Shown here piece after piece: positions 25,021 through 36,700 of a DNA stretch of 64,000 nucleotides. Position 1 is the first letter of the stretch. Each line of letters begins with the position of its first letter. The stretch spans positions 1 to 64,000 of the forward strand of contig NZ_JAIPPU010000005.1 of the NCBI RefSeq assembly GCF_026646375.1, written 5' to 3'. The notes under the pieces are model-generated. The model did no database searches. It was not told the origin of the DNA and worked only from the letters and a program-made list of their open reading frames with translations. This stretch comes from Acetobacterium wieringae. GTDB taxonomy: Bacteria; Bacillota; Clostridia; Eubacteriales; Eubacteriaceae. The position numbers and the translations under genes are program-made.

Positions 25021-26025
25021 TCACTGGGACTGTTTAAAAAACGGGGCATACAAAGCCCCCAGCCGGATCGCTTCAATCAGGCTCACCGGGCTGGCAAGAC
25101 CCTTTCCGGCAATATCCAGGGCCGTTCCATGATCCACTGAGGTACGCAGAAAGGGCATGCCGATGGTAATGGAAATTGTTTTTTCAAAGTCCACCATTTT
25201 GGTGGCAATGTGGCCCTGATCGTGATAAAGCGACAAAACCGCATCGTATTTGCCTTTTAATGCCAAATAAAAAACGCTGTCGGCACCAATGGGACCCTCC
25301 ACATCGATGCCACCGCGACGGGCCGCTGCTACGGCTGGAATCACAGCCTCCACCTCTTCCCGTCCAAACAGCCCGTGCTCACCGCTATGGGGATTGAGAC
25401 CAGCAACGGCCAGCCGGGGTTTTCTGACTCCCAGAGTTTTAAGCGCCTTCACACTCTGGTCAATAAAATTCGCCAGATTTTCCTGGGTTACCAAGTCGCA
25501 GGCTTGCCGCAATGAAACATGGCGGCTGAGAAAAAACACCCGCAGATTATGAACCTGAAACAGCGTCAAGGGATTTTTTATCCCAGTTAGCGCCCCGATA
25601 ATTTCAGTATGTCCAATATAGGGCACCTTTGCGGCTTGCAGCGATTCCTTGTTAATTGCAGTGGTCACCAATACTTCGGCTTTTTTATCGAGACATAGCC
25701 TTGTGGCTGTTTCGATGTATGCATAGGCCGCCTTTCCCGTCATTGCCTGAACCGCCCCCAGCTTTAATTGACTAAGGTTAATATTTTTTAGATCAATCAG
25801 ATTAAGAACCCCGGGACAATAGTTACCCTCCCGGGGTTCGTTAATACAATTGATGGTCAATTCGACCTGTGAATACCTCAAGGCTTGCTTGAGTACCTGA
25901 CTATCACCCACTACGACCAGCTGCGCCATTTCGTTTACAGCTTTATCAGCCAGTGCTTTTACGGTTATTTCCGGGCCAATGCCAGCAGCATCTCCCATCG
26001 GAATGACCACGATTGGTTTATCCAT
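25021..26025 (-). CDS. pdxA: 4-hydroxythreonine-4-phosphate dehydrogenase family (PdxA/PdxA2)
   Basis: A 334-aa oxidoreductase of the PdxA family: IPMGDAAGIGPEI at the start, VTTAINKESLQAA, IGHTEIIGALTG, GLNPHSGEHGLFG with metal-ligand histidine, and LYHDQGHIATKM. PdxA oxidises 4-phosphohydroxy-L-threonine in the DXP-dependent vitamin B6 route; PdxA2 proteins act on 4-phospho-D-threonate/erythronate. No pdxJ or four-carbon-acid kinase gene lies nearby, so the two roles cannot be separated here. Start ATG behind AAGGAGA. It stands between cyclic-di-GMP genes and is likely monocistronic. Confidence 0.9.
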   Translation of the reverse strand: MDKPIVVIPMGDAAGIGPEITVKALADKAVNEMAQLVVVGDSQVLKQALRYSQVELTINCINEPREGNYCPGVLNLIDLKNINLSQLKLGAVQAMTGKAAYAYIETATRLCLDKKAEVLVTTAINKESLQAAKVPYIGHTEIIGALTGIKNPLTLFQVHNLRVFFLSRHVSLRQACDLVTQENLANFIDQSVKALKTLGVRKPRLAVAGLNPHSGEHGLFGREEVEAVIPAVAAARRGGIDVEGPIGADSVFYLALKGKYDAVLSLYHDQGHIATKMVDFEKTISITIGMPFLRTSVDHGTALDIAGKGLASPVSLIEAIRLGALYAPFFKQSQ

Positions 26026-26095
26026 TGTGTTCTCCTTACTGCCAGCTTTATTATCCTCGCCTGGCCTGTGTTTTCATGAAACGTCAAACAGTATT

Positions 26096-28459
26096 TTAAT
26101 CAATATCCTGCGCCTGATCGGCAATCAGCTGGCCCAGTAAGGCTTCCAGTTGGTTTTCATCAATGGGCCGGGAAAAATAGTAACCCTGAACGTGATCACA
26201 TTGATAGATTTTTAAACAATCCAATTGTTCCAATTCTTCAACCCCTTCCACAATCACATCCATATGAAGAATATGGGCCATCATAATAATCGACTCCATT
26301 AAATTCTCATTGGATTTCCTGATAAGCAGATCCCGGGTAAATGCCTGATCAATTTTTAAGGTGTCAATCGGCAGATTTTTAAGATAAGCCAACGACGAAT
26401 AACCGGTACCAAAATCATCCAGTGACATCCGGATACCGATGGCCTTGAGGCTTTCAAAAATGCTGATGGCTTCTTCAAAGGAATTGATAAAGAGATTTTC
26501 GGTAATTTCCAGCTCCAGTAAGCTCGGTTCCAGCTTGCAACGTTTCAAAACCTCGGCGACCATTGCCGGAAAATTTTCCTGGCTTAATTGAACCGGAGAA
26601 ACGTTAACCGAAATCATCAGTTCTGTGCCCATTTTCTGGTTGATCGCCACGATCTGACGACAGGCGGTTTCCAGTACCCAGGCCCCAATCGGGACAATCA
26701 TGCCAGTGGTTTCGGCAATATGAATAAATTCCAGCGGTGAGACCCGCCCCAGCTGAGGATGATCCCAGCGGATCAGGGCTTCAAAACCCCGAATTTTTTT
26801 ATTCCTGACATCGATTTGCGGCTGGTATTGCAGAAAAAACTCGTTATTTTTCAGCGCTGACCGCATCGAATTCTCCAAGGTCATATTCCGAATCAAATTT
26901 TGCTTCATGGCCGTTTCGAAAAACGCATGCTGGGCACGACGTCCCTGCTGTTTGGCAATATCGGCCGCAGTATTGGCATATTGCAAGAGTTCTTCAACAT
27001 CCAGGGCATCATCAGGATAAATTGCGATGCCGACGTGAAAACGGAGATAGACATTATTCTCATGATAGGTCATAGCCTGGTTTAAAACCCCCTGAAGTCT
27101 TTCAATCTCGAACAGGGCATCGTCCGCTTGTTCCAGCTCCGTTAGTACCCGGATAAAATTGGAACCATTAATCCGAGCCACAAAGCCATGGGCACAGTTT
27201 AAGGCCAGCAGCCGGGCCCCCATCATTTCCAGTATCTTATCGCCAAAGGAAGGGCCATAGGTATCATTGATCCGCTTAAAATTATGGATGTCAAAACAGA
27301 TCACCGCAATCTTCCCCTTATTATTATGAATCAATTGGCCAAGCTGTTCATTCAGATAGGCCGCATTGGGCAGTCCGGTCTGCGGATCATAATAAGCCAG
27401 CACCTTTAGGGCATCATCCCGCTCCTTCACCGAGGCCACCATGCCGTTAAAATTAGCCGTCAGCTGATCAAATTCGTCAAAACGATTATCGGTATCAATG
27501 GGATGATAATCGCCAGCGGCAATTTCCTTTGTCTGGCGGTTGAGTTCCCCAAATGAATGGTTAATGTCCTTAAAAACCAGCCGGGCAACAAACCGGGAAA
27601 ACAAGACCAGCAAAAGTGTAAATAGCAGCATCATAATGATAAATGGTCTGAGCGCTGCATAAATGGAATCATAGGCTTCATAGACAAAGACATGCCAATT
27701 GGCATTGGGAACATCGGCATGACTGACCATGGCAGTCTTTCCTTCGTAGGTGAAGGTATGAATCGGATCGGCTGTTTCTTGATGCACGGCCTGGTAATTG
27801 GCTTCAATCTCCCGCTGGTATACCTTGTTGATATCGGTATGGGAAATAAAAACCCCATTGCCGTCGGTGATGGCGACGGTTACCGAATCACCGAAGGTTC
27901 GGATATGATTTCCCGACAGCATACTGATTTCTTCCAGATTTAAGTAAGCCACCAGAACCCCATCACCGTGGGGAAGAGCAATGGTGATCGTGGGCTGTCC
28001 CGTTTGTTGCGAAATAAAAGAAGACGATACAAAGGGTTTCCCGGTCGTGCGGGTTTCGGCAAAAAATGGCTGTCCAGTCCGATTGGCTCCCAAAATATTG
28101 ACATTTTGAGGCGCCGTATTTTTAACGATTCCATTGGCGTCTAAAATCTCAAAGCCCTCAATCGAGTCCGAACTCTCCAGTAGCCCATTTAAATAACGCT
28201 GGATCGTTGCGTCATCCTTTAGGGTTCCATCATCGAGCAAACCATTAATCTGCTTAAGAACCTGGAACGAATCATCCATGAAATCCGACATCCGCTGAGC
28301 AATGGCTGCTGCAATCATCGTGTTTTTTTCATGCATATCTTTAAGCAGGTAATCATAAATTATCGGCGTAACCAAAAGACCCACAAGAATCAGCGGGATG
28401 ATGATGGAAAACATGTTGTTAATCAGAATAAAATCTCGCAGCTTCTTAATTCGCTTCAT
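26096..28459 (-). CDS. dCache-HAMP-GGDEF(degenerate)-EAL phosphodiesterase
   Basis: A 787-aa membrane protein: helix 1 (about 16-37), extracellular dCache-like sensor (about 40-270), helix 2 (about 275-297), HAMP-like linker, GGDEF (about 360-525) and EAL (about 535-780). The GGDEF site is degenerate (RINGSNF where R.GGDEF is expected), while the EAL site is complete (FEALIRW, SVNVSPVQ, LELEITEN, DDFGTGYSSL, DTLKID, VEGVEE, QGYYFSRP). It is therefore predicted to degrade c-di-GMP. It starts three bases after the stop of a LivK-like binding lipoprotein, which probably supplies its ligand. Confidence 0.9.
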   Translation of the reverse strand: MKRIKKLRDFILINNMFSIIIPLILVGLLVTPIIYDYLLKDMHEKNTMIAAAIAQRMSDFMDDSFQVLKQINGLLDDGTLKDDATIQRYLNGLLESSDSIEGFEILDANGIVKNTAPQNVNILGANRTGQPFFAETRTTGKPFVSSSFISQQTGQPTITIALPHGDGVLVAYLNLEEISMLSGNHIRTFGDSVTVAITDGNGVFISHTDINKVYQREIEANYQAVHQETADPIHTFTYEGKTAMVSHADVPNANWHVFVYEAYDSIYAALRPFIIMMLLFTLLLVLFSRFVARLVFKDINHSFGELNRQTKEIAAGDYHPIDTDNRFDEFDQLTANFNGMVASVKERDDALKVLAYYDPQTGLPNAAYLNEQLGQLIHNNKGKIAVICFDIHNFKRINDTYGPSFGDKILEMMGARLLALNCAHGFVARINGSNFIRVLTELEQADDALFEIERLQGVLNQAMTYHENNVYLRFHVGIAIYPDDALDVEELLQYANTAADIAKQQGRRAQHAFFETAMKQNLIRNMTLENSMRSALKNNEFFLQYQPQIDVRNKKIRGFEALIRWDHPQLGRVSPLEFIHIAETTGMIVPIGAWVLETACRQIVAINQKMGTELMISVNVSPVQLSQENFPAMVAEVLKRCKLEPSLLELEITENLFINSFEEAISIFESLKAIGIRMSLDDFGTGYSSLAYLKNLPIDTLKIDQAFTRDLLIRKSNENLMESIIMMAHILHMDVIVEGVEELEQLDCLKIYQCDHVQGYYFSRPIDENQLEALLGQLIADQAQDID

Positions 28460-28462
28460 TTA

Positions 28463-29587
28463 CTACTCCGCCTTTGTAAATTGACCATTTTTAACAACAT
28501 ATTCATAAATGGTTCGGCTGGCATCACCGAAGCCATCAATGGTTATTTCGTTTTGTAGCCCCGGATAGATAGCTTTTTGCAGGATTGCTTTTTTGACCGT
28601 TTCCGGGTTGGGATTGGCAGTTTCTGCTACTGTGTTAAGCAGTAACATGGTGGCTTCATAGGTATATACCGCAGCAAAGGTTGGCTCCGCCCCATACTTT
28701 TTTAAATAGTTCTCCCGAAATGCCGTGTAGGCCGGGGCTTTTGATTCCAGATCAATGAGACTGGTGATTGTGACCCCTTCAACTGCTGCGCCACCCTGTA
28801 AAAGCAAATCATTATTCATCGACCAGGCGGCCAGATAAATCGGAGTCTGATTATTCAGTTTATAAAACTGCTGACAAAACATGGCGGCATCAAACGATGA
28901 GGCCAGGATCACAATGCTATCGGGCTGCGTGCTTAATACCCGCTGCGAAATATCCAGGTAGTTGGGGTTGGCACTCGCTAAAAAGGCTTCTTCATAAATA
29001 ATTTGCCCCCCCACGGGTGCTAAGTCCTGAGCAATTCCGTCTTTTACCGTACCGGTATATGCCAGATTCTGAGATTCGTAAATCACCGCCACCCGCTTCC
29101 CGACGCTATCTTTCACCATGCTTTCTTTAATGATTGCCGCCTGATCACTGTTTGGTGAAACAACACCGATGACATGGTCGTCCTGACCAAACAAGGTGGT
29201 GGCACTCATCGTCGGATTAATCATCAACATATCCTGACTGTTGACAAAAGGAACACTCAAGGTCGCCATGTTGCTGGTCATATGACCGACGATAAAAGAA
29301 ATCCCGGCTTCCTGAAGTTCCCGATCAACCGCCAGGCCAACTTCCGGGTTATTCTGGTCATCCTTGATTACCACTTCCACAGCCTTGCCATTAACTCCCC
29401 CGGCCGCATTGACTTCTTCCACTGCCATCATCAGGCCATTGCGTCCGTTTACCCCCAGCTCCGAAGTGCTGCCCGTAAGACTGGCAACAAAACCAATGGA
29501 CAATGGTTTCTGCATAAAACAGGATGTCAAACATAGAACGGTGACGGTCAACAGCACCAGTGTTGAAAAAATCTTCTTCAATTTCAT
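28463..29587 (-). CDS. LivK-like (branched-chain amino-acid type) substrate-binding lipoprotein
   Basis: A 374-aa lipoprotein (lipobox LTSC, Cys 23) of the Peripla_BP_6 group: SIGFVASLTGSTSELGVNGRNG, NAAGGVNGKAVEVVIKDDQNNP and TFAAVYTYEATMLLL match LivJ/LivK-type receptors for amino acids, amides or urea. No ABC permease or ATPase genes are adjacent; the only partner is the dCache phosphodiesterase three bases downstream, so it probably works in sensing rather than uptake. Start ATG behind AAAGGAG. Confidence 0.9.
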   Translation of the reverse strand: MKLKKIFSTLVLLTVTVLCLTSCFMQKPLSIGFVASLTGSTSELGVNGRNGLMMAVEEVNAAGGVNGKAVEVVIKDDQNNPEVGLAVDRELQEAGISFIVGHMTSNMATLSVPFVNSQDMLMINPTMSATTLFGQDDHVIGVVSPNSDQAAIIKESMVKDSVGKRVAVIYESQNLAYTGTVKDGIAQDLAPVGGQIIYEEAFLASANPNYLDISQRVLSTQPDSIVILASSFDAAMFCQQFYKLNNQTPIYLAAWSMNNDLLLQGGAAVEGVTITSLIDLESKAPAYTAFRENYLKKYGAEPTFAAVYTYEATMLLLNTVAETANPNPETVKKAILQKAIYPGLQNEITIDGFGDASRTIYEYVVKNGQFTKAE

Positions 29588-30077
29588 GGTCAGCGTCTCC
29601 TTTGGGTGTTAATACAGTCCTGATCTTCATAACTGTTCAAGAACCATTAAAATATTCCCTATCAATATACCCTTTTTTATCTCCTACAAACCTGTTTTGC
29701 TTGTCATACCTATTAGTTTTTGCAAGCAATAACCAGATGGTTCCGACTGCAACACCATGCCCAAACCCTACTTGCAATTATTTCATGAAAGACTCTAGAT
29801 AATTATTCTAGAGCATTTTTCTATCCAGAACAAGTGATAAATTATCTTGCTTATAGTTATTTTTCTCAGCTGGTTTAAAGCGCTCGAGCGCAGTCAAAAA
29901 CTATTTTTAACTATACTTTGGATGTTTATTTTATAAATCTCCGGGTAAAAATCTGATCAACAAGTTGCTTTCTTATCGCTTGATCCGATGTCTATTTTAA
30001 GCTAAACTAGGGCTACTCTGTTTTATCAGCGACGATCAATTTTTTCATCAGTGATGATGAGTCAAAGGAGAAATGAA
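29588..30077. other. 490-base intergenic region
   Basis: Divergent spacer between the binding-protein gene (minus) and chemoreceptor 1 (plus). It contains a hairpin CTCTAGA/TCTAGAG (29793-29813) followed by CATTTTTC, and a perfect 12-base palindrome at 29880-29891. No aptamer for c-di-GMP or other ligand was recognised. AAAGGAG at 30063-30069 serves the chemoreceptor. Confidence 0.45.
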
Positions 30078-33000
30078 ATGAACCAGAAAAAAGGATTACT
30101 CTTAAAAATGTTGTTGTCCATCGGCTTGCCAGTTGCGATTATTTTTGCCATTGTAGCGGGTATATCGCTGTATATCGTGGATCAGGCCATCACCCGGATC
30201 ACCGTCAACGAGCTATCGGCCCGGTCACAGGCAGTTTCCAACGAAATTGAAAGCTATTTTACAACCTATCTGGAAGCGGCCAACCAACTGTCGACCAACC
30301 CTGAGATTCGCAGCTATTTTGAACAGGTCACACCGGGCGTTGGCATTACCTCAACCCCCAATTTCCCTGAAGTTAAGCAGACCCTGGACAATGTGGTTGC
30401 CACCGATCCGGAAAATATCCGGGTGGCCTGGGTCGCCGATGTTGACTCCAGTCAGTTTACCCAATCCGATGGTTCCTCGTCCGACGGTACCTACGATATC
30501 AACGCCCGCCCCTGGTTTCAGGAGCTCGTGGCCCAAAAAAAGGTCTTCATCTCTGAGCCCTATCTTGACGTGGTCACCAATGAAATCATTGTCAGTGTGG
30601 TGGCGCCGGTCTTTAAACCAGGCACCCAGGATCTGATCGGTGCCACCTGCGTGGATGTTTCCATCGATCGGATTAAAGAAATCATCGCTGAAAATAAAAT
30701 TGGCGAGACTGGATTCTTCATTGTCTCCACCAATAGTGGGATGGTTTTTGATCATCCCAACCCCGATTTTATCAACGGCCCCCTCAGTGATACCGATCTC
30801 TCGGAAAACATCATCGCTGCACTGACCGATAAAACCGCCGGCCCGATAACTTATGACTCCGCCGGCACCACCAGCCAGGGTTATGTTACTGAAATCGGTG
30901 ATACTGGCTGGGTATTGGCCACCGGTCTGCCGATGGCGGAATTCAACCAGTCTTTTGCCACCATTCAAACGATGATGCTGGTGATATTCGGACTCGGTCT
31001 GCTGGTCATCATCGGATTGATTGTTGTGTCCACCCGCAGCTTTATCCGACCGATTACCAAACTCGCGGCAGCAGCCGACCACCTGGCCCTGGGTGCAGTT
31101 GATATTGACTACGCAATGGCTGATGATGCCAAAGCTGATGAAATCGGCGAACTGACTAAATCCTTTGTCAACATGGCCGAAAATATCCGGGATCAGGCTG
31201 AAGCCGCCCAGAACATGGCCCAGGGTAATTTATCGATTGATATCCAGCCCAAGTCAGAAAACGACGTGCTGGGAAACAGTATGGTTTCGATTAAAAAAGC
31301 CATCAGCAGCCTGGTTGCCGATACCATCATGCTGTCCGATTCTGCCATTCGTGGCGACTTTACCAGACGGGCAGAGGTTAAAAACCATTCTGGCGAATAT
31401 GCCAAGGTTATTGCCGGGGTCAATCAAACCCTCGATACAGTCGTTGACAATATGTTCTGGTATGAAGCGATTATTGATGGCATCCCTTTCCCGGTTCACG
31501 TCACCGATATGGATATGAAATGGACTTTCATGAACCGGGCCTTTGAAGATCTGATGATCAAAAATGGTGTCATCAAGGATCGGGTTTCTGCCTGTGGTAT
31601 GGATTGCTACAATGCAGGTGCCAATATCTGTCAGACCGAAGGCTGTGGTATCCGCCGTCTGGTTGATCAGGGTCTGGCGGACTCCTACTTTGAATGGGTT
31701 GGGCGAAATAATAAACAGGATACCGCTTACCTCAAAAATAAAAAGGGCGAAAACATTGGCTTTGTCGAAATCGTCACCGATTTAACTCCTATTATCCGGG
31801 TCAGTGATTATACCCATGCTGAGGTTACCCGCCTGGGCGATAACCTGATGCGGTTAGCTCAGGGAAATCTGGACTTTGATATGAATATCAGCGAAGCTGA
31901 TGAATACACCAGCGATGTCAGCGTTCAATTCAACGAAATCAGTCATAGTTTAACGGCCGTTAAAACCTCTATCGGTGAAATGATCGAGGCCGCCACCATG
32001 ATCACCAATGCGGTGATTGATGGAAACCTCCAGACTCGAGCTGATGCCAGCAAATTCCAGGGTTCCTGGCAAGATCTGGTGGGCGGTATGAATGCCATTC
32101 TGGACGAAATCAATAAACCACTCGGTGAAGTCATGGTGGTAATGGATGCCATATCAAACGGTAATCTCCATGAGCGTATCACTGGTAATTACAGCGGTGA
32201 TGTGGATGCTCTGAAACAAACGGTTAACACTACTGCCAGTCGTCTGGAAGCAGTTGTTAGTGAAATTACTGAAAAGATCGAACAGCTTTCCAAAGGGAAT
32301 CTTAATATCGAAAACGCCCGGGAATTCCGGGGCGACTGGGTTACCATTTCAAATGCCATTAATGTCATTATTCAATCGCTGAATGATGTAATGGGTGATA
32401 TCAACGTCGCTGCCGAGCAAGTTGCCTCCGGTTCTGGACAGGTCTCCGCCGGCAGTCAGTCATTGGCTCAGGGTTCCACCGAACAGGCCAGTTCCGTTCA
32501 GGAACTCACTGCCTCCATCTCCGAAATTGCCGATCAGACCAAGAATAATGCTGTTGATGCCAATAAAGCCAGAGAACTGGCTGATACCGTTAAAGATCAT
32601 GCCGCCAAAGGAAATGCCCAAATGTCACAAATGCAAAACTCAATGGTGGCCATTAACCAGTCTTCGGAAGACATTTCCAAAATTATCAAGGTTATTGATG
32701 ACATCGCCTTCCAGACCAATATTCTGGCGCTCAACGCCGCTGTTGAAGCAGCTCGGGCCGGTCAGCATGGCAAAGGGTTTGCCGTCGTAGCTGAGGAAGT
32801 CCGTAGCCTGGCTGCCCGTAGTGCCGATGCTGCCAAGGAAACCACCGCTTTAATTGAAGGGTCTATCGATAAGGTTCAGGAAGGTACCAAAATTGCTGAT
32901 GATACTGCTGCAGCTCTGGATGACATCGTCGCCGGTATCGAAAAGGTCACTACCTTAATTGGTAATATTGCCGTCGCTTCCAATGAGCAGGCTTCGGGAA

Positions 33001-33257
33001 TTGCCCAGATTGACACTGGCGTGGAACAAGTTGCCCATGTCGTTCAGCAGAACTCTGCCACCGCCGAAGAAAGCGCCGCTGCCAGCGAAGAACTGTCCGG
33101 ACAGGCCGAGCTGCTAAAACAACTGGTTGATACCTTTAAACTCCGAAGTAAAAGCGCATCAAGTGTTAAGCCAACAACAGTAAATAAACCGATTGCAGAC
33201 GTCCCAAGCTCAACACCCGAGCCAAACATTGATCTTGGTGAACTAGATAAATACTGA
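30078..33257 (+). CDS. methyl-accepting chemotaxis protein 1 (dCache, Cys-rich PAS)
   Basis: A 1059-aa chemoreceptor. Helix 1 near 10-35, dCache-like ligand domain (about 40-285), helix 2 near 295-315, HAMP segments, a PAS-type domain (about 460-590), further HAMP-like repeats and a signalling domain containing [20 protein letters not shown] (about 873-892). The PAS insert has a C-x3-C-x7-C-x4-C cluster (CGMDC...ICQTEGC). Start ATG 30078 is chosen for AAAGGAG; an earlier in-frame start at 30051 has none. The C-terminus ends LDELDKY-like (IDLGELDKY), without a CheR pentapeptide. Ligand unknown. Confidence 0.92.
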   Translation: MNQKKGLLLKMLLSIGLPVAIIFAIVAGISLYIVDQAITRITVNELSARSQAVSNEIESYFTTYLEAANQLSTNPEIRSYFEQVTPGVGITSTPNFPEVKQTLDNVVATDPENIRVAWVADVDSSQFTQSDGSSSDGTYDINARPWFQELVAQKKVFISEPYLDVVTNEIIVSVVAPVFKPGTQDLIGATCVDVSIDRIKEIIAENKIGETGFFIVSTNSGMVFDHPNPDFINGPLSDTDLSENIIAALTDKTAGPITYDSAGTTSQGYVTEIGDTGWVLATGLPMAEFNQSFATIQTMMLVIFGLGLLVIIGLIVVSTRSFIRPITKLAAAADHLALGAVDIDYAMADDAKADEIGELTKSFVNMAENIRDQAEAAQNMAQGNLSIDIQPKSENDVLGNSMVSIKKAISSLVADTIMLSDSAIRGDFTRRAEVKNHSGEYAKVIAGVNQTLDTVVDNMFWYEAIIDGIPFPVHVTDMDMKWTFMNRAFEDLMIKNGVIKDRVSACGMDCYNAGANICQTEGCGIRRLVDQGLADSYFEWVGRNNKQDTAYLKNKKGENIGFVEIVTDLTPIIRVSDYTHAEVTRLGDNLMRLAQGNLDFDMNISEADEYTSDVSVQFNEISHSLTAVKTSIGEMIEAATMITNAVIDGNLQTRADASKFQGSWQDLVGGMNAILDEINKPLGEVMVVMDAISNGNLHERITGNYSGDVDALKQTVNTTASRLEAVVSEITEKIEQLSKGNLNIENAREFRGDWVTISNAINVIIQSLNDVMGDINVAAEQVASGSGQVSAGSQSLAQGSTEQASSVQELTASISEIADQTKNNAVDANKARELADTVKDHAAKGNAQMSQMQNSMVAINQSSEDISKIIKVIDDIAFQTNILALNAAVEAARAGQHGKGFAVVAEEVRSLAARSADAAKETTALIEGSIDKVQEGTKIADDTAAALDDIVAGIEKVTTLIGNIAVASNEQASGIAQIDTGVEQVAHVVQQNSATAEESAAASEELSGQAELLKQLVDTFKLRSKSASSVKPTTVNKPIADVPSSTPEPNIDLGELDKY

Positions 33258-33278
33258 TCTTTAATCCTCTGAACGATT

Positions 33279-33392
33279 ACCCCGTACCGACAATTGTTAC
33301 ATCATGATATGCATCGGAGCAGACATAGTATCGCCTGTCCGATTTTGTAACAAACAACAGATTAACAATTACATCGGTACGGGAGTTTATCG
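33279..33392 (-). repeat. palindromic repeat element, copy 2 (inverted relative to copy 1)
   Basis: Ends are CCCCGTACCGACAATTGTTA (33280-33299) and TTAACAATTACATCGGTACGGG (given as arm 33362-33383). Read on the minus strand it starts TCGATAAACT and ends GTCGGTACGGGGT as copy 1 does. The interior is 35 bases shorter and holds its own palindrome ATCGGA...TCCGAT (33312-33342). It lies 22 bases after the chemoreceptor 1 stop. Confidence 0.65.
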
Positions 33393-33400
33393 AAATCTTC

Positions 33401-33431
33401 AACAGATGCCATTAAGGCGTCTGTTTTTTTC
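33401..33431 (+). terminator. terminator downstream of chemoreceptor 1
   Basis: ACAGATGCC (33402-33410) pairs with GGCGTCTGT (33416-33424), followed by seven U. The rest of 33432-33707 is AT-rich spacer without a recognised signal other than AAAGGAG before the next gene. Confidence 0.8.
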
Positions 33432-33707
33432 TTTATTCGACTTAATCTTGAATACGGGTGATTTTAATGGGTATAATTTTAAAAGAATACAATCCCAACC
33501 AAATCTTATCGCATTAAAACCCCATACTTTAAAATGCTTAGCATTTTTTATTAAAGTTATATGCGCATATGTCGATATACTGTTATACAAAGTCAAATCA
33601 TGTTAAGATATTGTTTTCTGTAGTTACTTAGTTTCTCTAATTATTTACGATAGTCTTTTGCATGAGGCTTAACCTTTGCCAATGTTTGTTCAGAAAGGAG
33701 CATTATT

Positions 33708-36700
33708 ATGAAAACTTCGCACACGCAATCCAATCAAACCAATGTTAAAATGCGTTTATCGACAAAATTAGTGGGGTTTACAACGCTGATTCTGGCGATT
33801 GCCGTTCTAACGCTGGGGCTGATTGCCATCAATTATGGTTCGGCCGCCCTATCCAATGAAGCCAGTACCCAGGAAAGCGCTTTCGCCAACGAAGGTGCCG
33901 GTCATATCGGTGCCATTGTTTCCGGTAATCTGGGAAAACTTGATGAAATCGCCCTCCGGGCTCGAACTGCTACGATGGACTGGAATACTCAGGTTACTTC
34001 CATTGCCGGGGATGTAGATCGTTTAGGTTATCAGGATATTGCTGTCATGGATCTAAACGGTAACGCTAAATATATTCTTGGCGGTCAGGAGTTCAAATCA
34101 GAAGGTCAATTCTGGTACGAAGAAGGCTTTGCCGGTAAAAATGCTATTTCCGATGTTGCCATCAGCAAGGTCACCAATGAACCAGCGGTCTTTGAAGTAG
34201 CGCCCATTAAAAACAATGGTCAAGTCGTTGGTCTCCTCGTTGGCCGCAGAGATCCAACCTTCCTGCTCGATGTCACCAATGCGATGGGCGATGGCGAACG
34301 CAAATATGGCATGGTCGTTAACGATGATGGTGCTGTTATGGCCCATCCCAATGAGCAGCTGATTCTTGATCAATCCAATATTTTTAAAGATATTGAAACA
34401 AATGGACCGTTAAAAGAACTTGGTATGGCCATAAAAGAATTGGGTGTCGGGCAGTCCGGTAATATTTCGTATAATTATCTTGGCGAAACAAAACTGGCAT
34501 ACACCAGTGCTATTCCAGGAACCAACTGGACGCTCATTGTCATCAAATTTCAAAGTGATGTACTGGCACCAATCAACAACTTACGAAACACAATTCTGAT
34601 CGCCTCGCTTCTGATTCTTCTAATCGGTGGTTTTGCCACTTATATTCTGGCCCGGAAAATTTCCAGACCAATTGTTTCATTAAACCGGATGATCAAAGAA
34701 ATGACACTTGGACATCTCAGTGACCGTCTGGAAGTGGTGTCCCGTGACGAAGTCGGTGAAATGACAACATCCATGAATCAACTGGCTGATGACCTCCAGA
34801 ATGTGGTTATTGCCACCATGGATCAGATTTCCAACGGTGACGTTTCAGCCAACATCGAATTACGGGATGCCCAGGATGAAATTGCGCCAGCTCTTAAACT
34901 GACCATTGAAACCATCCGAAACCTGATCGCCGAAGCTACCATGTTGTCTCAGGCTGCCATTGCCGGTCAATGGGAAACCCGCGGCGATGCCGATGCCTTT
35001 AAAGGCGGTTTTAAAGAAATTGTTGAAGGGGTTAACGCCACTCTGGACACCGTCGTGGATCAGATGGTCTGGTATGAAGCAATCATTGACGCGATTCCAT
35101 TCCCTCTTCATGTTACCGACAACGATATGAAATGGACCTTTATGAATAAGCCGTTTGAAGATCTGATGATTGCCAATGGCGTCATTAAAGATCGAAATTC
35201 TGCCTGCGGCATGGATTGCTACAACGCCAATGCCGATATCTGTCGAACTGAAGGTTGTGGCATCCGCCGACTGGTTGATCAGGGCTTAAACGACAGTTAC
35301 TTTGAGTGGGTTGGCCGAAGCAACAAGCAGGATACCGCTTATCTTAAAAATAAGAAGGGTGAAAACATTGGTTTCGTAGAAGTCGTCACCGATTTAACCC
35401 CGATTATCCGAGTCAGTGATTACACCAAAAACGAGGTTACCCGACTTGAAAATAATCTTAGCAGTCTGGCACAAGGCGATCTCAACTTTGATATGAATGT
35501 CGGCGAGCCGGATGAATACACCTCAGAGGTCAGCATTCAATTCCATAAAATCGGTGACACTCTGGCTGAGGTTAAGCAATCCGTTGGTAATCTGATCGAT
35601 GATGCCAGCATGTTGGCCCAGGCCGGTATTGATGGTAAACTCAGTACCCGGGCTGATGTCAGTCGACATCAAGGTGACTTTGCCAAAATTGTAAATGGTG
35701 TCAATGCCACCCTGGATGCTGTTGTCGCTCCGATCAGGGAAGCCTCTGATACCCTCCAGGATCTTGCCAAAGGTAATCTTAACACCGGCATGGTGGGCAA
35801 TTATAACGGCGATTACACCCGCATTAAAAATGACATGAATCAGACCATTGCCTTCCTTAAAAATTATGTCGATGAGATTGCCAAAACCCTACTGGAAATG
35901 GGCCAAGGCAATCTGGATATCGAAATTACCACCGACTATCTGGGCGATTTCCAGGCCATTAAAACGGGACTCAATGGCATTGCCGCCACCCTCAGCGACA
36001 CCATGGCTGAAATCAACGAAGCCGCCGGTCAAGTTGAAGCCGGTGCCCGCCAGATTTCGGATGGCGGACAGGCGCTGTCTCAAGGTACCACCGAACAGGC
36101 CAGCGCCATCCAGCAGCTAAACGCCTCCATTGAAGAAGTGGCCGGTGAAACCAAGAAAAACGCCACCAATGCCAACGAAGCCAACGAGCGGGCTTTAGAG
36201 GTTCGCAACAATGCCGAAGTTGGCAATGAACAAATGACCAAAATGGTTTCAGCGATGATCGATATTAATGAGTCCTCCAAGAGTATTTCAAAAATTATCA
36301 AGGTCATTGACGATATCGCCTTCCAGACCAATATCCTGGCCCTTAACGCAGCTGTCGAAGCCGCCCGGGCTGGCCAACACGGCAAAGGCTTTGCCGTCGT
36401 CGCTGAAGAGGTTCGCTCGCTGGCAGCCCGCAGCGCCGAAGCTGCCAAGGAAACCACCGGTCTGATTGAAGGCTCCATTGACAAGGTCGAAGCCGGTACC
36501 AAAATCGCCGATGAAACCGCCACCAGTCTCGTTGAAATTCTCAGCGAAATTGAAAAAGTAACCGCTCTGGTCGGTAACATCGCCCGCGCCTCCAATGATC
36601 AGGCCACCGAAATCGCTCAGATCACTCAGGGCATCGAACAGGTTTCCACCGTTGTTCAGACCAACTCCGCCACCGCTGAAGAAAGCGCCGCTGCCAGTGA

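Noticed and set aside
29869-29891. 14-base match TGGTTTAAAGCGCT shared with 5844-5859 and a 12-base palindrome
   Set aside because: A 14-base match is expected by chance several times in 64 kb and the flanks are unrelated; the palindrome has no clear partner.
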